Source: Mesotaenium endlicherianum
Taxonomy: Eukaryota; Streptophyta; Zygnematophyceae; Zygnematales; Mesotaeniaceae
Reading direction: 5' to 3'
Length of the DNA: 64,000 nucleotides
Assembly (NCBI GenBank): GCA_009602735.1
Contig: WELA01008653.1
Span: 1 to 64,000, forward strand
Shown here: piece after piece, positions 43,541 through 53,400 of the stretch
Position numbering within the stretch: position 1 is the stretch's first letter
Layout of the letters: the number at the start of each line of letters is the position of its first letter
Position numbers and translations under genes: made by a program
Notes under the pieces: generated by a model
What the model was told of the DNA's origin: nothing
The model's database searches: none
The model's input: the letters and a program-made list of their open reading frames with translations, nothing else

Positions 43541-44452
43541 TTAACTCTGTTCCGTCAGTATTACTTTATCTGTACTAACGCGTAGCAGGTATTCCACTCC
43601 TTCCTTCAACGCATAATTTTCTTTTGCATGACTTACTGGGAAGCCGAAGCAAACCGGGTAATCAAATGATCGTACATGATCATGCAATATGGCGTCTATT
43701 TCCTGTCCGAAGGGGAATAAAGTATCTTTTAACTCCGTAAAGCCGCCGATGATCAATCCGGCAAGATTATCCAACATACCGCTTCGTTTCAGTTGAATCA
43801 TCATGCGGTCGATATTATAAATGTATTCTCCGATATCTTCCAGGAAAAGTATTTTCCCTTCTGTATGAAAAGCTGAACGGCTGCCAACCAAATGGGCAAC
43901 AAGGGATAAGTTACCACCTATCAGTTGCCCCTTCGCAATGCCCGTTTTGTTAAAAGGGTGAGTGGCGCAACTGTAATCGCCGGGCTTACCGATCAGGGCA
44001 GTCCTGAGCGATTGTACAAATTCATTTTCATAGCCCCCTTCATTAAAAGCGCCTGCCATTGGGGCATGCAATGTGGCTATTTTCAATTGTTCGTGTATAT
44101 GGGCATGCAGAATGGTCACATCGCTGAAGCCGATCAGCCATTTGGGGTGTTGCGCAAATATTGTAAAATCAAGTGTATCAATGATCCTGCTCAAACCGTA
44201 TCCGCCACGCGCGCAGAGGATCGCTTTCACGGAAACATCATCCAGCATTTCCTGCAGGTCGGCAGCCCGCTCTGCATCGGTGCCGGAAAAATAATGGAAC
44301 TGGTGGCCTACGGTCTTTCCAACTTTTACACGATAACCCCATGCCTGCAGTACTGTTAAGCAGGTAGCCGATTTATCGGCGGGTATGAAACCAGCGGGAC
44401 AAACAACGCCAATCGTATCTCCGGGTGACAAATAAGGTGGGATCCTGATCAT
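43541..44452 (-). CDS. LD-carboxypeptidase (S66 family)
   Basis: 303 residues. S66 peptidases cleave the terminal D-Ala of muramoyl tetrapeptide in peptidoglycan recycling. Visible are LSPGDTIGVVCPAG at the start, ARGGYGLSRIID, likely nucleophile Ser110 (LIGFSDVTIL), Glu205 (ILFLEDIGEY) and His275 (FPVSHAKENY). There is no signal peptide, so a cytoplasmic LdcA-like role fits. The family also contains microcin immunity proteins (MccF), but no microcin genes are near. A ribbon-helix-helix gene ends 12 bases upstream. Confidence 0.92.
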   Translation of the reverse strand: MIRIPPYLSPGDTIGVVCPAGFIPADKSATCLTVLQAWGYRVKVGKTVGHQFHYFSGTDAERAADLQEMLDDVSVKAILCARGGYGLSRIIDTLDFTIFAQHPKWLIGFSDVTILHAHIHEQLKIATLHAPMAGAFNEGGYENEFVQSLRTALIGKPGDYSCATHPFNKTGIAKGQLIGGNLSLVAHLVGSRSAFHTEGKILFLEDIGEYIYNIDRMMIQLKRSGMLDNLAGLIIGGFTELKDTLFPFGQEIDAILHDHVRSFDYPVCFGFPVSHAKENYALKEGVEYLLRVSTDKVILTEQS

Positions 44453-44464
44453 GAATGCTGGTAC

Positions 44465-44650
44465 TTATTTTTTAGGTTTGGGTTTGGCAGGATGCATGAC
44501 AGTCTCTTTCTTCCGGCCGGCCTCCCGCAATGCTTTGTCGATCAGCATTTCGATTTGTCCGTTCACGCTCCGGAAATCATCGGCCGCCCATTTCTCCAAC
44601 TGGGAATAGGTTTGCGCGTCGATCCTCAATACAAATGATTTCTTGTTCAA
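44465..44650 (-). CDS. Small ribbon-helix-helix (Arc/MetJ-type) DNA-binding protein
   Basis: 61 residues. KKSFVLRIDAQTYSQLEKWA reads as the beta strand and first helix of a ribbon-helix-helix fold. FRSVNGQIEMLIDKALREAG is the second helix with the usual SxNxxI-type turn. A basic, Pro-rich tail follows (HPAKPKPKK). It would bind DNA as a dimer. It lies 18 bases downstream of the SPFH-protein gene in the same direction, so it is probably co-transcribed and may regulate that operon. No toxin gene is adjacent. Confidence 0.8.
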   Translation of the reverse strand: MNKKSFVLRIDAQTYSQLEKWAADDFRSVNGQIEMLIDKALREAGRKKETVMHPAKPKPKK

Positions 44651-44668
44651 TGTACCTGTTTGAGCCTG

Positions 44669-45547
44669 TTATTGGTAAAGCGTGCCTGTATTCAGCACAG
44701 GGGTAGCTGCTTTCTCACCGCAAAGTACTACCATCAGGTTACTTACCATTGAAGCTTTTTTATCTTCGTCCAGTTCCACGATCTGTTTTTTCGACAGCAA
44801 TTCCAATGCCATCTCTACCATGCCTACCGCACCTTCCACGATCTTGGTGCGGGCAGCTACAATGGCCGTAGCCTGTTGCCTTTGCAACATGGCGCCTGCA
44901 ATTTCTGGAGAATAAGCCAGGTGGCTGATGCGCGCCTCCGTGATAATGATCCCCGCTTTAGCCAGCCGCTCGTTCAGTTCATTTTCCATTAGCTGTGTTA
45001 CCTTTTCTCCGCCATCACGCAATGTTACGGGCGCATGTTCATCTTCAATATTGTCATACGGACAGGTGGAAGCCAGGTGACGAATGGCCGCCTCGCTCTG
45101 GTTGATCATGTACTGCGAAAAACTCACCACGTCGAACACTACTTTGTAAGTGTCCTGTATCTGCCACAGGATCACGGCAGCAATCTCAATGGGGTTGCCC
45201 ATTTTATCGTTCACCTTGAGTTTGGCGCTTTCCAGGCTCTGCGAACGGAGGTTCACTTTCTGTTGCGTGAACAGCGGGTTCACAAACAACAATCCATTCT
45301 CTTTGACAGTTCCTACATACTTACCAAAGAAAGTGAGCACCACTGCATAATTGGGTTGTACGATGATAAGCCCTTTCAAAACGACAACAATCGCAATAAA
45401 ACCAAGGGCAATGAAGAGTATTTCCACAGCGGGCGGATTGGCCGGGGCTGAAGCAGATCGGATAATCAGGCTGATATTCAATATCAGTATGGCAAGTGCC
45501 ACCAATAAGGCCCCGAAACCGGGTATTCCTTTTCGAATCTTTTCCAT
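44669..45547 (-). CDS. SPFH/band 7 domain membrane protein
   Basis: 292 residues. Two N-terminal hydrophobic helices (FGALLVALAILILNISLII and VEILFIALGFIAIVVVLKGL) are followed by a stomatin/prohibitin-type SPFH domain: VQPNYAVVLTFFGKYVGTV, NLRSQSLESAKLKVNDKMGN, MENELNERLAKAGIIITEAR and the helical QRQQATAIVAARTKIVEGAV. Such proteins form membrane-bound oligomeric scaffolds. A partner protease gene (NfeD) is not adjacent. Instead a ribbon-helix-helix gene follows. It is divergent from metG over 111 bases. Confidence 0.9.
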   Translation of the reverse strand: MEKIRKGIPGFGALLVALAILILNISLIIRSASAPANPPAVEILFIALGFIAIVVVLKGLIIVQPNYAVVLTFFGKYVGTVKENGLLFVNPLFTQQKVNLRSQSLESAKLKVNDKMGNPIEIAAVILWQIQDTYKVVFDVVSFSQYMINQSEAAIRHLASTCPYDNIEDEHAPVTLRDGGEKVTQLMENELNERLAKAGIIITEARISHLAYSPEIAGAMLQRQQATAIVAARTKIVEGAVGMVEMALELLSKKQIVELDEDKKASMVSNLMVVLCGEKAATPVLNTGTLYQ

Positions 45548-45620
45548 AATAATTATTTTGATATTAAAATGATATCAAACTTACAAAAACTTCCCAAATA
45601 TCCAAATCCGCTACATATCT

Positions 45621-45628
45621 TATTTTTG
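45621..45628 (+). promoter_or_regulatory. Candidate -7 element TATTTTTG for metG
   Basis: Exact match to TAnnTTTG, 30 bases before the metG ATG at 45659. The placement leaves a leader of about 20-25 bases. Confidence 0.4.
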
Positions 45629-45658
45629 CAATTCCCTATAAAGACAGGAAGAAACATT

Positions 45659-47782
45659 ATGAAGGATCCGAAGCGATATTTGATCACGGCAGCGCTGCCC
45701 TATGCCAACGGCCTCAAACACATTGGTCACCTGGCCGGGGCCTATTTGCCTGCCGATATTTATGTACGTTACCTCAAAGCGCAGCAGCGCGATGTGGTAT
45801 TTGTGTGCGGAAGCGACGAGCACGGCACAGCCATTCCCATACAGGCCACCAAGGAAGGCACTACTGCCCAGGCCATTATTGATAAATACCATCCCATCAT
45901 TGAAGAGAATTTCAGGGAACTGGGCATTGCATTCGATATTTATCATAGAACCAGCGCCCCTATCCATCACCAGACGGCGCAGGAATTCTTTACCGCATTG
46001 AATGAGAAGGGGGATTTGGAAACAAAAGAGACCGAGCAGTATTACGACGAAGAAGCTAAAACCTTCCTGGCCGACCGTTATATCAAAGGCACTTGTCCCA
46101 ATTGCGGTTACGAGAATGCCTATGGCGACCAATGCGAACGTTGCGGAAAGAGCCTGAGTCCGGACGAGCTCATCAACCCCGTAAGTACCCTCAGTGGCAA
46201 GCCCCCGGTGAAAAAACTAACCAAACACTGGTACCTGCCACTCAACCGGCACGAAGATTTCCTGCGCGAATGGATATTGAAAGACCATGCCGAAGACTGG
46301 CGCGCCAACGTATTAGGCCAGTGCAAAAGCTGGATCGATGGCGGCTTGCAGCCAAGGGCCGTTACACGTGACCTCGACTGGGGCATTAAAGTACCACTGC
46401 CCGATGCGGAAGGAAAAGTATTGTATGTATGGTTCGATGCACCCATCGGTTATATCAGCGCTACCAAGCAATGGGCGCTGGATCATGGCAAAGACTGGAC
46501 GCCTTACTGGCAGGATAAAGACACCAAGCTCGTTCACTTCATCGGAAAAGACAACATCGTTTTCCACTGCATCATTTTCCCGGTGATGCTGAAATTACAT
46601 GGCAATATACTGCCCGACAATGTTCCGTCCAACGAGTTCATGAACCTGGAAGGCGACAAAATGAGTACCAGCCGCAACTGGAAACTCGAGATGCAGGATT
46701 ATATCAACGATTTCATTCGCAAAGAAAATGGCGGAAGCCAAATGGCCGATGTGTTGCGTTATTATTTAACGCAGATCGCCCCCGAAACCAAAGACAGCGA
46801 GTTTGTTTGGAAGGGATTCCAGGATGCCAATAACAGCGAACTGGTAAGCATCTTCGGCAATTTTGTGAACCGCACTTTTGTGCTGATGCACAAGCTCTGT
46901 AAAGGCAAAGTTCCTCCTTATCATACAGCTGTAGCTGATGAGCTGGACGCACAGACCATTACTGAGATCAAACAAACAAAAGAAAAAGTAGAACAATTGC
47001 TGGAAGCTTACCGTTTCCGCGAAGCTTTGTTCGAAGTGATCAACCTGGCCCGCATTGGCAACCAGTATATGCAGAAAAAAGAGCCCTGGATACTGGCAAA
47101 GAAACTGGAAGCGCAGCCCGAGGTACAACAGTTGATCGATAACTGCCTGCACATCTGCCTGCAACTCACCGCCAACCTGGCCATCCTCATCAACCCCTTC
47201 CTTCCGTTCACGGCTAAAAAAATGCTGCACATGATGAAGGTGGTAGAGAAAATGCTGAACTGGGAGAACGCCGGCAGTATGAAATTACTGAGCGTAGGTT
47301 ATCCGCTCAGGCCGCCCGAGTTGTTGTTCAGAAAGATAGAAGACGATGAGATCAATGCACAAATAGAAAAACTCAAATCTGCCAGTGCAACCAAAGAAGC
47401 GCCGGCAGTCAACACAAAACAAATGACACCCGAACAATCAGCAACCGGCAATCAGAAATCAGCAATCGTTTTCGATGATTTTGCAAAGATAGACCTGCGT
47501 GTAGGCACCATTGTAAGCGCAGAGAAAGTGGAGAAAGCAGACAAGCTGTTGAAGTTGCAGGTAGACCTGGGATTTGAGACACGCACGATTGTTTCAGGCA
47601 TTGCACTTCATTTCAAACCGGAAGAGATCGTAGGTAAACAGGTAACCGTGGTTACCAACCTCGCTCCGCGTAAAATGCGTGGTATTGAAAGCAATGGGAT
47701 GATATTAATGGCCGAAGACAACGGCAAGCTGCACTTTATCAATCCGGAAGACAAAATCAATTCCGGAAGCACGGTGAGTTAA
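45659..47782 (+). CDS. metG: Methionyl-tRNA synthetase with C-terminal tRNA-binding domain
   Basis: 707 residues from the ATG at 45659 (MKDPKRYLITAALPYANG); upstream in-frame codons include the promoter region and are rejected. It charges tRNA-Met. Visible are HIGH at 21-24 (LKHIGHL), a double zinc knuckle (CPNCGYENAYGDQCERC) and the second signature as KMSTS (GDKMSTSRN). The anticodon-binding helical domain follows. A C-terminal EMAP/Trbp111-type OB fold is joined by a linker (KIDLRVGTIVSAEKVEKAD onward). The linker DNA is repetitive (CAATCAGAAATCAGCAATC). Complete and of normal size for the dimeric form. Confidence 0.97.
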   Translation: MKDPKRYLITAALPYANGLKHIGHLAGAYLPADIYVRYLKAQQRDVVFVCGSDEHGTAIPIQATKEGTTAQAIIDKYHPIIEENFRELGIAFDIYHRTSAPIHHQTAQEFFTALNEKGDLETKETEQYYDEEAKTFLADRYIKGTCPNCGYENAYGDQCERCGKSLSPDELINPVSTLSGKPPVKKLTKHWYLPLNRHEDFLREWILKDHAEDWRANVLGQCKSWIDGGLQPRAVTRDLDWGIKVPLPDAEGKVLYVWFDAPIGYISATKQWALDHGKDWTPYWQDKDTKLVHFIGKDNIVFHCIIFPVMLKLHGNILPDNVPSNEFMNLEGDKMSTSRNWKLEMQDYINDFIRKENGGSQMADVLRYYLTQIAPETKDSEFVWKGFQDANNSELVSIFGNFVNRTFVLMHKLCKGKVPPYHTAVADELDAQTITEIKQTKEKVEQLLEAYRFREALFEVINLARIGNQYMQKKEPWILAKKLEAQPEVQQLIDNCLHICLQLTANLAILINPFLPFTAKKMLHMMKVVEKMLNWENAGSMKLLSVGYPLRPPELLFRKIEDDEINAQIEKLKSASATKEAPAVNTKQMTPEQSATGNQKSAIVFDDFAKIDLRVGTIVSAEKVEKADKLLKLQVDLGFETRTIVSGIALHFKPEEIVGKQVTVVTNLAPRKMRGIESNGMILMAEDNGKLHFINPEDKINSGSTVS

Positions 47783-47784
47783 CA

Positions 47785-47901
47785 TTAATGGCTCGATGGC
47801 TCAATACGCAATGGCTCAATGGAAGAAGATTTCCATTGAGCCATTGCTTTTAATATATTACTCAGTGAGTATTGATACATTCATTGAGTATTGAGCCATT
47901 A
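47785..47901. repeat. Intergenic cluster of GAGCCATTG/CAATGGCTC repeats
   Basis: Several copies of the GGCTCAAT / ATTGAGCC word fill the space between metG and the convergent dehydrogenase subunit gene, up to that gene's stop codon. A perfect hairpin lies within it (47808-47847). Confidence 0.6.
47808..47847. terminator. Perfect 17-bp hairpin between convergent genes
   Basis: GCAATGGCTCAATGGAA (47808-47824) and its exact reverse complement (47831-47847) enclose a six-base loop GAAGAT. A short T-run (TTTT) follows on the plus strand. Position between two convergent genes fits a terminator for metG, built from the repeat family. Confidence 0.55.
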
Positions 47902-48549
47902 ATAGCTTATGCATTCTTTCAGCTCTTTCTCGCTATAGGCAAGTCCATACTGTTTCAGCACATCATCGGGAACACCATTCCATTGATTGGGCGTGTTGCC
48001 TTTATACCCAAGGTCTTTGACGCCCATTTCGGAAGTAAAGAACCCGGTCACTGTAAGGTTGCGCATGAGATTGAAGAAAGATACACCTTGTTTCATCTCT
48101 GGTTTTGCCTTGGCCGGATAAGCGATCTGATCTACCATGGCAATTTGCTGCTGGTGATCACAATCCGTGAATGCCTTACCATACTGCTTCAGGCATTGTA
48201 CATCGAGCCAGCGCAAGCCACCGCGCATAGGCGTCTGGTGTTTGGGCATGTCTTTTACGATGAACTCCAGGAAGTCGGGCACTTTGGCATCACTGGCGCT
48301 GCCACTCACTGCATCTTTGGGTACAATGATATCTGCCAGCACTGTAAGTGTGGCCATTTCCTGTGCCGTGAAGAATTTATCGTTGAGTTTCTTCAGGTAA
48401 TCCTTTTCTTCCTGCATGCGATCGGCATCTGCGCCCGTATCGGCAACGGCAGTTGCTGCTTTCTTTTCGCCTGGCTTACAAGCCTCAATCATGAGGCCAG
48501 TGGATACGGTTCCTACTACCAGGGCTTTAATGGATTTTCTTCTGTCCAT
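47899..48549 (-). CDS. Gluconate 2-dehydrogenase subunit 3 family protein
   Basis: 216 residues. The start MDRRKSIKALVVGTVSTG has a twin-arginine-like opening and then a hydrophobic stretch ending in IEACKPG, a possible lipobox. The product is therefore probably exported, perhaps by Tat, and lipid-anchored. The body contains segments typical of the small subunit of membrane-bound FAD dehydrogenases (EMATLTVLADIIVPKDAVSG, FLEFIVKDMP, GGLRWLDVQC). It follows the GMC oxidoreductase gene by two bases, so the two form one dehydrogenase. The small subunit is thought to carry or chaperone the flavoprotein. Confidence 0.87.
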   Translation of the reverse strand: MDRRKSIKALVVGTVSTGLMIEACKPGEKKAATAVADTGADADRMQEEKDYLKKLNDKFFTAQEMATLTVLADIIVPKDAVSGSASDAKVPDFLEFIVKDMPKHQTPMRGGLRWLDVQCLKQYGKAFTDCDHQQQIAMVDQIAYPAKAKPEMKQGVSFFNLMRNLTVTGFFTSEMGVKDLGYKGNTPNQWNGVPDDVLKQYGLAYSEKELKECISY

Positions 48550-48551
48550 TG

Positions 48552-50291
48552 TTATAAGTTTTGTTTTTTCATTTCATCGATGATGTATTCAGATGCCCTC
48601 ATGGAGAGCGCCAGGATGGTCCAGGTAATGTTCTTATCGGCCTGTGAAGTGAACTGGCTGCCATCTACACAGAACAATGTTTTACAATCGTGTGCCTGGC
48701 TCCATTTGTTGAGCGCCGACGATTTACGATCGGCTCCCATACGTACGGTTCCTGCTTCGTGAATGATATTACCCGGGTTACTCAATCCGTAATTGTTCTT
48801 CTCATTATCATCGCCACCCCAGGTAATCACAGCACCCATGTTGTGCATGATTTCCTTGAAGGTTTCTTTCATGTGCTTGGCCTGCTTGATCTCGTAGTCG
48901 GAATGTTTTACATTGAAACGCAAAACAGGGATACCATATTTGTCCACTACATTGGGATCTATCTCGCAAAGGTTATTGTAATTAGCTACAGCTTCTCCTC
49001 TTCCTGCCATACCTACATTGGCGCCATAAAAGAAACGCGCATCTTCTTTCAGGGAAGCACCGTAACCGCCCGCCTCTTTGGTTTTACCATTCACGGCATA
49101 TTTACCATTGAGGTTTTCCAGGCCAAAACCAAAGCCATAAGCCGGTTGCGACATGCCGCCCCAATATTCAATATGATAGCCCCGGGGAAAATCGAGTTTT
49201 TTATTATCAAGCCACCAGGGGGTATATACGTGCATACCGCCCACCCCATCTTCATTGTAACGTTTACGACCGAAAAGCTGTGGCAATACGCCACCCAGTG
49301 CAGCGCCGGTTGAATCGTGCAGGTACCTGCCCACCACATTGCTTTCATTGGCCAGGCCATTCGGATGGCGGGTTGATTTGGAGTTGAGCAGCAAGCGTGC
49401 CGTTTCACAAGCGCTGGCAGCGAGTATCACAACGCGACCATTTACCTGGTATTCCATCATGTCTCTTTTGCTCACATAAGAAATACCGGTTGCCAGTCCT
49501 TCTGCATTGGTTAATACTTCACGGGCCATTGCCTGTGTAATCACATCCAGGTTACCTGTTGTAGCGCCAGGAATTACCAGGGCTGAAGAAGAAGAAAAAT
49601 CGGCATAGAGTTTACAACTACGGTTACACTGTCCGCAATACACGCAGGCCCCACGCTCATCATTGATCTTCTTGGTAAGGATCGACAAACGGGATGGGAT
49701 TACCGGGATGCCCATGCCGGTAGCTGCTTTCTTAATCATCAGTTCATGCAGGCGGGGCTTGGGAGGCGGCAGGAAAATACCATCCGGGTCATTGGGCAAT
49801 CCTTCATTAGAGCCATATACACCCAATAACTTATCTACCTTATCATAATATGGTTTGATGTCATCATAGCTGATGGGCCAGTCATCACCCAATCCATCAA
49901 TACTCCTGCGTTTGAAATCCTTCGGGCCGAAACGCAATGATATCCTTCCCCAGTGATTGGTACGACCGCCAATCATGCGTGCGCGCCACCATTCCCATTT
50001 GGTTCCTTCGGCCATTGTATAAGGCTCTCCATCAATATCCCATCCCCAGAAACAACCATCGAAATCGCCAAATGGGCGAAACTTGGTGCTGGCACCGCGA
50101 CGGGGCGATTCCCAGGGGTTTTTAAATTGAGAAGAATGAATTTTAGGATCGTAATCGGCCCCTGCTTCGAGCAGGCAGACCTTGAGACCGGCCTTGGCCA
50201 GCATATAGGCAGCCATTCCACCACCGGCGCCCGATCCTACAATGACAGCATCATACTTTTTAGATTCTTTCTTGATCTGAAGATCACCCAT
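48552..50291 (-). CDS. GMC-type FAD oxidoreductase with a four-cysteine cluster motif
   Basis: 579 residues. The FAD-binding Rossmann motif is VIVGSGAGGGMAAYML (17-32) with acidic LLEAGADY after strand 2. GMC segments RMIGGRTNHWGR and the C-terminal GSQFTSQADKNITWTILAL (FAD/active site) are visible, as is His in IIHEAGTVRMGAD. Cys216, Cys219, Cys222 and Cys226 (CVYCGQCNRSCKLY) form CxxCxxCxxxC, which suggests an iron-sulfur cluster for passing electrons on. There is no own signal peptide; export could occur with the Tat-like subunit encoded next (two bases). It likely oxidises a sugar or alcohol. The electron acceptor is not evident. Confidence 0.9.
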   Translation of the reverse strand: MGDLQIKKESKKYDAVIVGSGAGGGMAAYMLAKAGLKVCLLEAGADYDPKIHSSQFKNPWESPRRGASTKFRPFGDFDGCFWGWDIDGEPYTMAEGTKWEWWRARMIGGRTNHWGRISLRFGPKDFKRRSIDGLGDDWPISYDDIKPYYDKVDKLLGVYGSNEGLPNDPDGIFLPPPKPRLHELMIKKAATGMGIPVIPSRLSILTKKINDERGACVYCGQCNRSCKLYADFSSSSALVIPGATTGNLDVITQAMAREVLTNAEGLATGISYVSKRDMMEYQVNGRVVILAASACETARLLLNSKSTRHPNGLANESNVVGRYLHDSTGAALGGVLPQLFGRKRYNEDGVGGMHVYTPWWLDNKKLDFPRGYHIEYWGGMSQPAYGFGFGLENLNGKYAVNGKTKEAGGYGASLKEDARFFYGANVGMAGRGEAVANYNNLCEIDPNVVDKYGIPVLRFNVKHSDYEIKQAKHMKETFKEIMHNMGAVITWGGDDNEKNNYGLSNPGNIIHEAGTVRMGADRKSSALNKWSQAHDCKTLFCVDGSQFTSQADKNITWTILALSMRASEYIIDEMKKQNL

Positions 50292-50402
50292 AAAACAACA
50301 ATTTGAAGTGTGTTTGTTAGAGCAATGAAAGTAAAACTTTTTGAGTTAATACTTGCGGGTTTTAAAAAGAAAAAAACGATTTAGCAAAAGATTGCATGCA
50401 TG

Positions 50403-50427
50403 AAAAAGCCACTATTTGCATAGTGGC
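50403..50427 (-). terminator. Intrinsic terminator for nrdJ
   Basis: Arms GCCACTA (50408-50414) and TAGTGGC (50421-50427) with loop TTTGCA. On the minus strand the hairpin is followed by TTTTT (50407-50403). It lies 44 bases after the nrdJ stop codon. Confidence 0.7.
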
Positions 50428-50470
50428 CTCTTCAGGGTTAGCGTATATACGTTTTCAAAGAGACGTCCGT

Positions 50471-53400
50471 TTAACTGCAACCCATGCTGTTACCGCAGTT
50501 CAGGCACTTGTAACAGGTACCGCTGCGAATGGTAATATGTCCGCATGTGTTACAAGCCGGTGCATCACTCTGCATATTTTTAGCGGCGGCGTTCACAGCA
50601 TCCAATCCTGCTTCCGCTTTAACAGGTGCGGCCGCACGCTGTAATTTTTGCGGTTGTGTAGCCGGTGTAACATTGGCCGAAGGCGCTGTTACCCGTATGC
50701 TGCTCAGCTCGGGCTTGCCCAGCAAAGTGACATCACCATCATCATCGCCCAGGTTACCTACCTGCGGTCTGTCCAGCACATGCACCAGGTCAGTACGGCC
50801 CAGGTACTCATAAGCCAATACACGGAATACAAAATCAACGAGTGAAGTAGTAGTCTTGATATTGGGATGGTCTACCATACCAGCCGGCTCGAACTTGGTG
50901 AACACAAATTTCTCTACGAACTCTTCCAACGGAACACCGTATTGCAAACCAACAGAAATGGCAATGGCAAAACAGTTCATGAAGCTGCGCAGCGTAGAGC
51001 CTTCCTTCGCCAGGTCTATGAATATTTCACCCAGTGTACCATCTGCATATTCTCCTGTGCGGAGGAACAATACCTGACCGCCGATCTTGGCTTTCTGTGT
51101 AAAGCCCCTGCGTTTTGCAGGTAAAGATTTTTTCTCTACGATCAGCGATAACTGGCGCTTCAACTTGGTATCGGTAGAAGCCTGCATACGCTTGTGTACT
51201 TCATCCAGCAATTCATCTACTGTAAGCTGGCTCATATCCACGATATTGGAAGCCATATCTGCTGTAGCCACTTTTTCTTCTTCAACTTCCTCCGATTTTT
51301 TCTTTTTATCGGAAGATTTATTGCTCAACGGCTGACTCAGTTTGGAACCATCGCGGTAAAGGGCGTTGGCTTTCAATCCCAGTTGCCAGCTCAGCAAATA
51401 ACAATCGGCAATCTCTTCTACTGTTGCTTCATGCGGCAGGTTGATGGTCTTGGAAATAGCGCCGCTGAGGAAAGGCTGACAGGCCGCCATCATACGGATA
51501 TGTCCATACGCATGGATATAACGCTCTCCTCTCTTGCCGCATTTATTTGCACAATCGAATACCGTCAGATGTGCATCTTTGAGATAAGGAGCGCCTTCCA
51601 CTGTCATAGTACCACATACATAATCATTGGCTGCTTCAATTTCTGCTTCGCTGAAACCGATCGCTTCCAACAGGTTGAAATTCCAATCGCTGTACTGCGC
51701 TTCTGTAAAGCCCAAACGCTGCATGCATTCTTCACCCAGTATAAAACGGTTGAAGATGAAGCCGATCTCAAAAGCCGATCTCGCCGCGCCGTTCAGTTTT
51801 TCGATCTCAGCAGCAGTAAATCCTTTCTCGCTCAGGCTTTGTGGGTTGATGAAAGGAGCGCCCTCAAAGCTGGCAGCGCCTACTGCATATTTTTCAATGG
51901 CTTCCGCTTCTTTCGCGTTATAACCAAGGTTCTTCAATGCCTGTGGAACCGACTGGTTGATGATCTTGAAATAACCACCGCCGGATAATTTTTTGAATTT
52001 CACCAATGCGAAATCAGGCTCTACACCGGTAGTATCACAATCCATTACCAGGCCGATGGTTCCAGTAGGTGCGATCACAGTTGTTTGCGCATTGCGGTAG
52101 CCATGTTGTTCGCCTAACTGAACCGCTTCATCCCATGCACGGGTAGCAGCTTTCAGCAGGTAATCGGGACAATGCGTAGCCTTGATACCCTGGGGTTTGA
52201 TCTGCAGGCCTACATATGCATCTTCCGCATCATAAGCGGCAGCACGGTGGTTGCGCATTACACGCAGCATGTCTTCTTTATTCTCTTCATACTTATCAAA
52301 CGCACCCAGGAAGCCGGCCATCTCTGCAGATGTTTTATAAGCCACACCCGTCATGATAGCAGATATGGCCCCTGCAATACCACGGGCTTCTTCACTATCG
52401 TAAGCAATACCACTTACCATGAGCATAGAACCCAGGTTAGCAAAGCCAAGTCCGAGTGTACGGTAATCGTAAGAAAGTTGCGCTACTTCTTTAGAAGGGA
52501 ATTGTGCCATCAACACAGATACTTCCAATACAGTAGTCCACAAACGTGTGGTATACTCAAAACCTGCTACATCAAACACATTGGTTTCATCATCATGAAA
52601 CTTGCGCAGGTTGATAGAAGCCAGGTTGCAGGCCGTATTATCCAGGAACATATATTCCGAGCAAGGGTTCGACGCGTTGATACGGCCGCCTTTCGGACAG
52701 GTATGCCATTCATTGATGGTTGTATCGTATTGTGTTCCGGGATCGGCACAACGCCATGCTGCGTAAGATATCTGGCTCCACACTTCTTTTGCCGGTACTT
52801 TCTTCATCACACGGCCATCGGTACGTGCTTTCAGTTCCCAGTCGCCCCCCTCTTCCAGCACTTTGAAGAAACTGTTAGGGATGCGCACAGAGTTGTTTGA
52901 GTTTTGTCCGGATACCGTAGCATACGCTTCTCCCTCGTAACTGTTATCATATCCTGCAGCTACCAATGCAGCCACTTTATCTTCTTCCTGCACTTTCCAG
53001 TTGATGAATTCCATTACTTCGGGGTGATCCAGATCGAGACAAACCATTTTGGCTGCCCTGCGTGTAGTGCCACCGCTCTTGATAGCGCCTGCAGCGCGGT
53101 CGCCTATTTTGAGAAAGCTCATCAGTCCGCTTGAAGTACCGCCTCCGCTTAACTTCTCTCCACCACCACGAATCTGTGAGAAGTTGGTGCCTACGCCTGA
53201 ACCGTATTTGAAAATGCGGGCTTCACGGGTCCACAGATCCATAATACCACCTTCATTCACCAGGTCGTCGTTCACGCTGAGAATGAAACAGGCATGGGGT
53301 TGTGGGCGCTCATACGCGTTGGTGGATTTTTTCAGTTTACCATCTTTGGGGTCTACGAAATAGTGGCCCTGCGGTTTGCCGGTGATGCCATAGCTCTCGT

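Noticed and set aside
43541-44452. Microcin-immunity (MccF) reading of the S66 peptidase
   Set aside because: No microcin or nucleotidyl-peptide synthesis genes are near; an LD-carboxypeptidase role is the simpler reading.
44465-44650. Antitoxin of a toxin-antitoxin pair
   Set aside because: Ribbon-helix-helix proteins are often antitoxins, but neither neighbour (SPFH protein, LD-carboxypeptidase) is a known toxin type.
51194-51988. 264-codon open frame opposite nrdJ
   Set aside because: Antisense to conserved nrdJ coding sequence; composition (many Cys, Phe, Ile) is typical of shadow frames.
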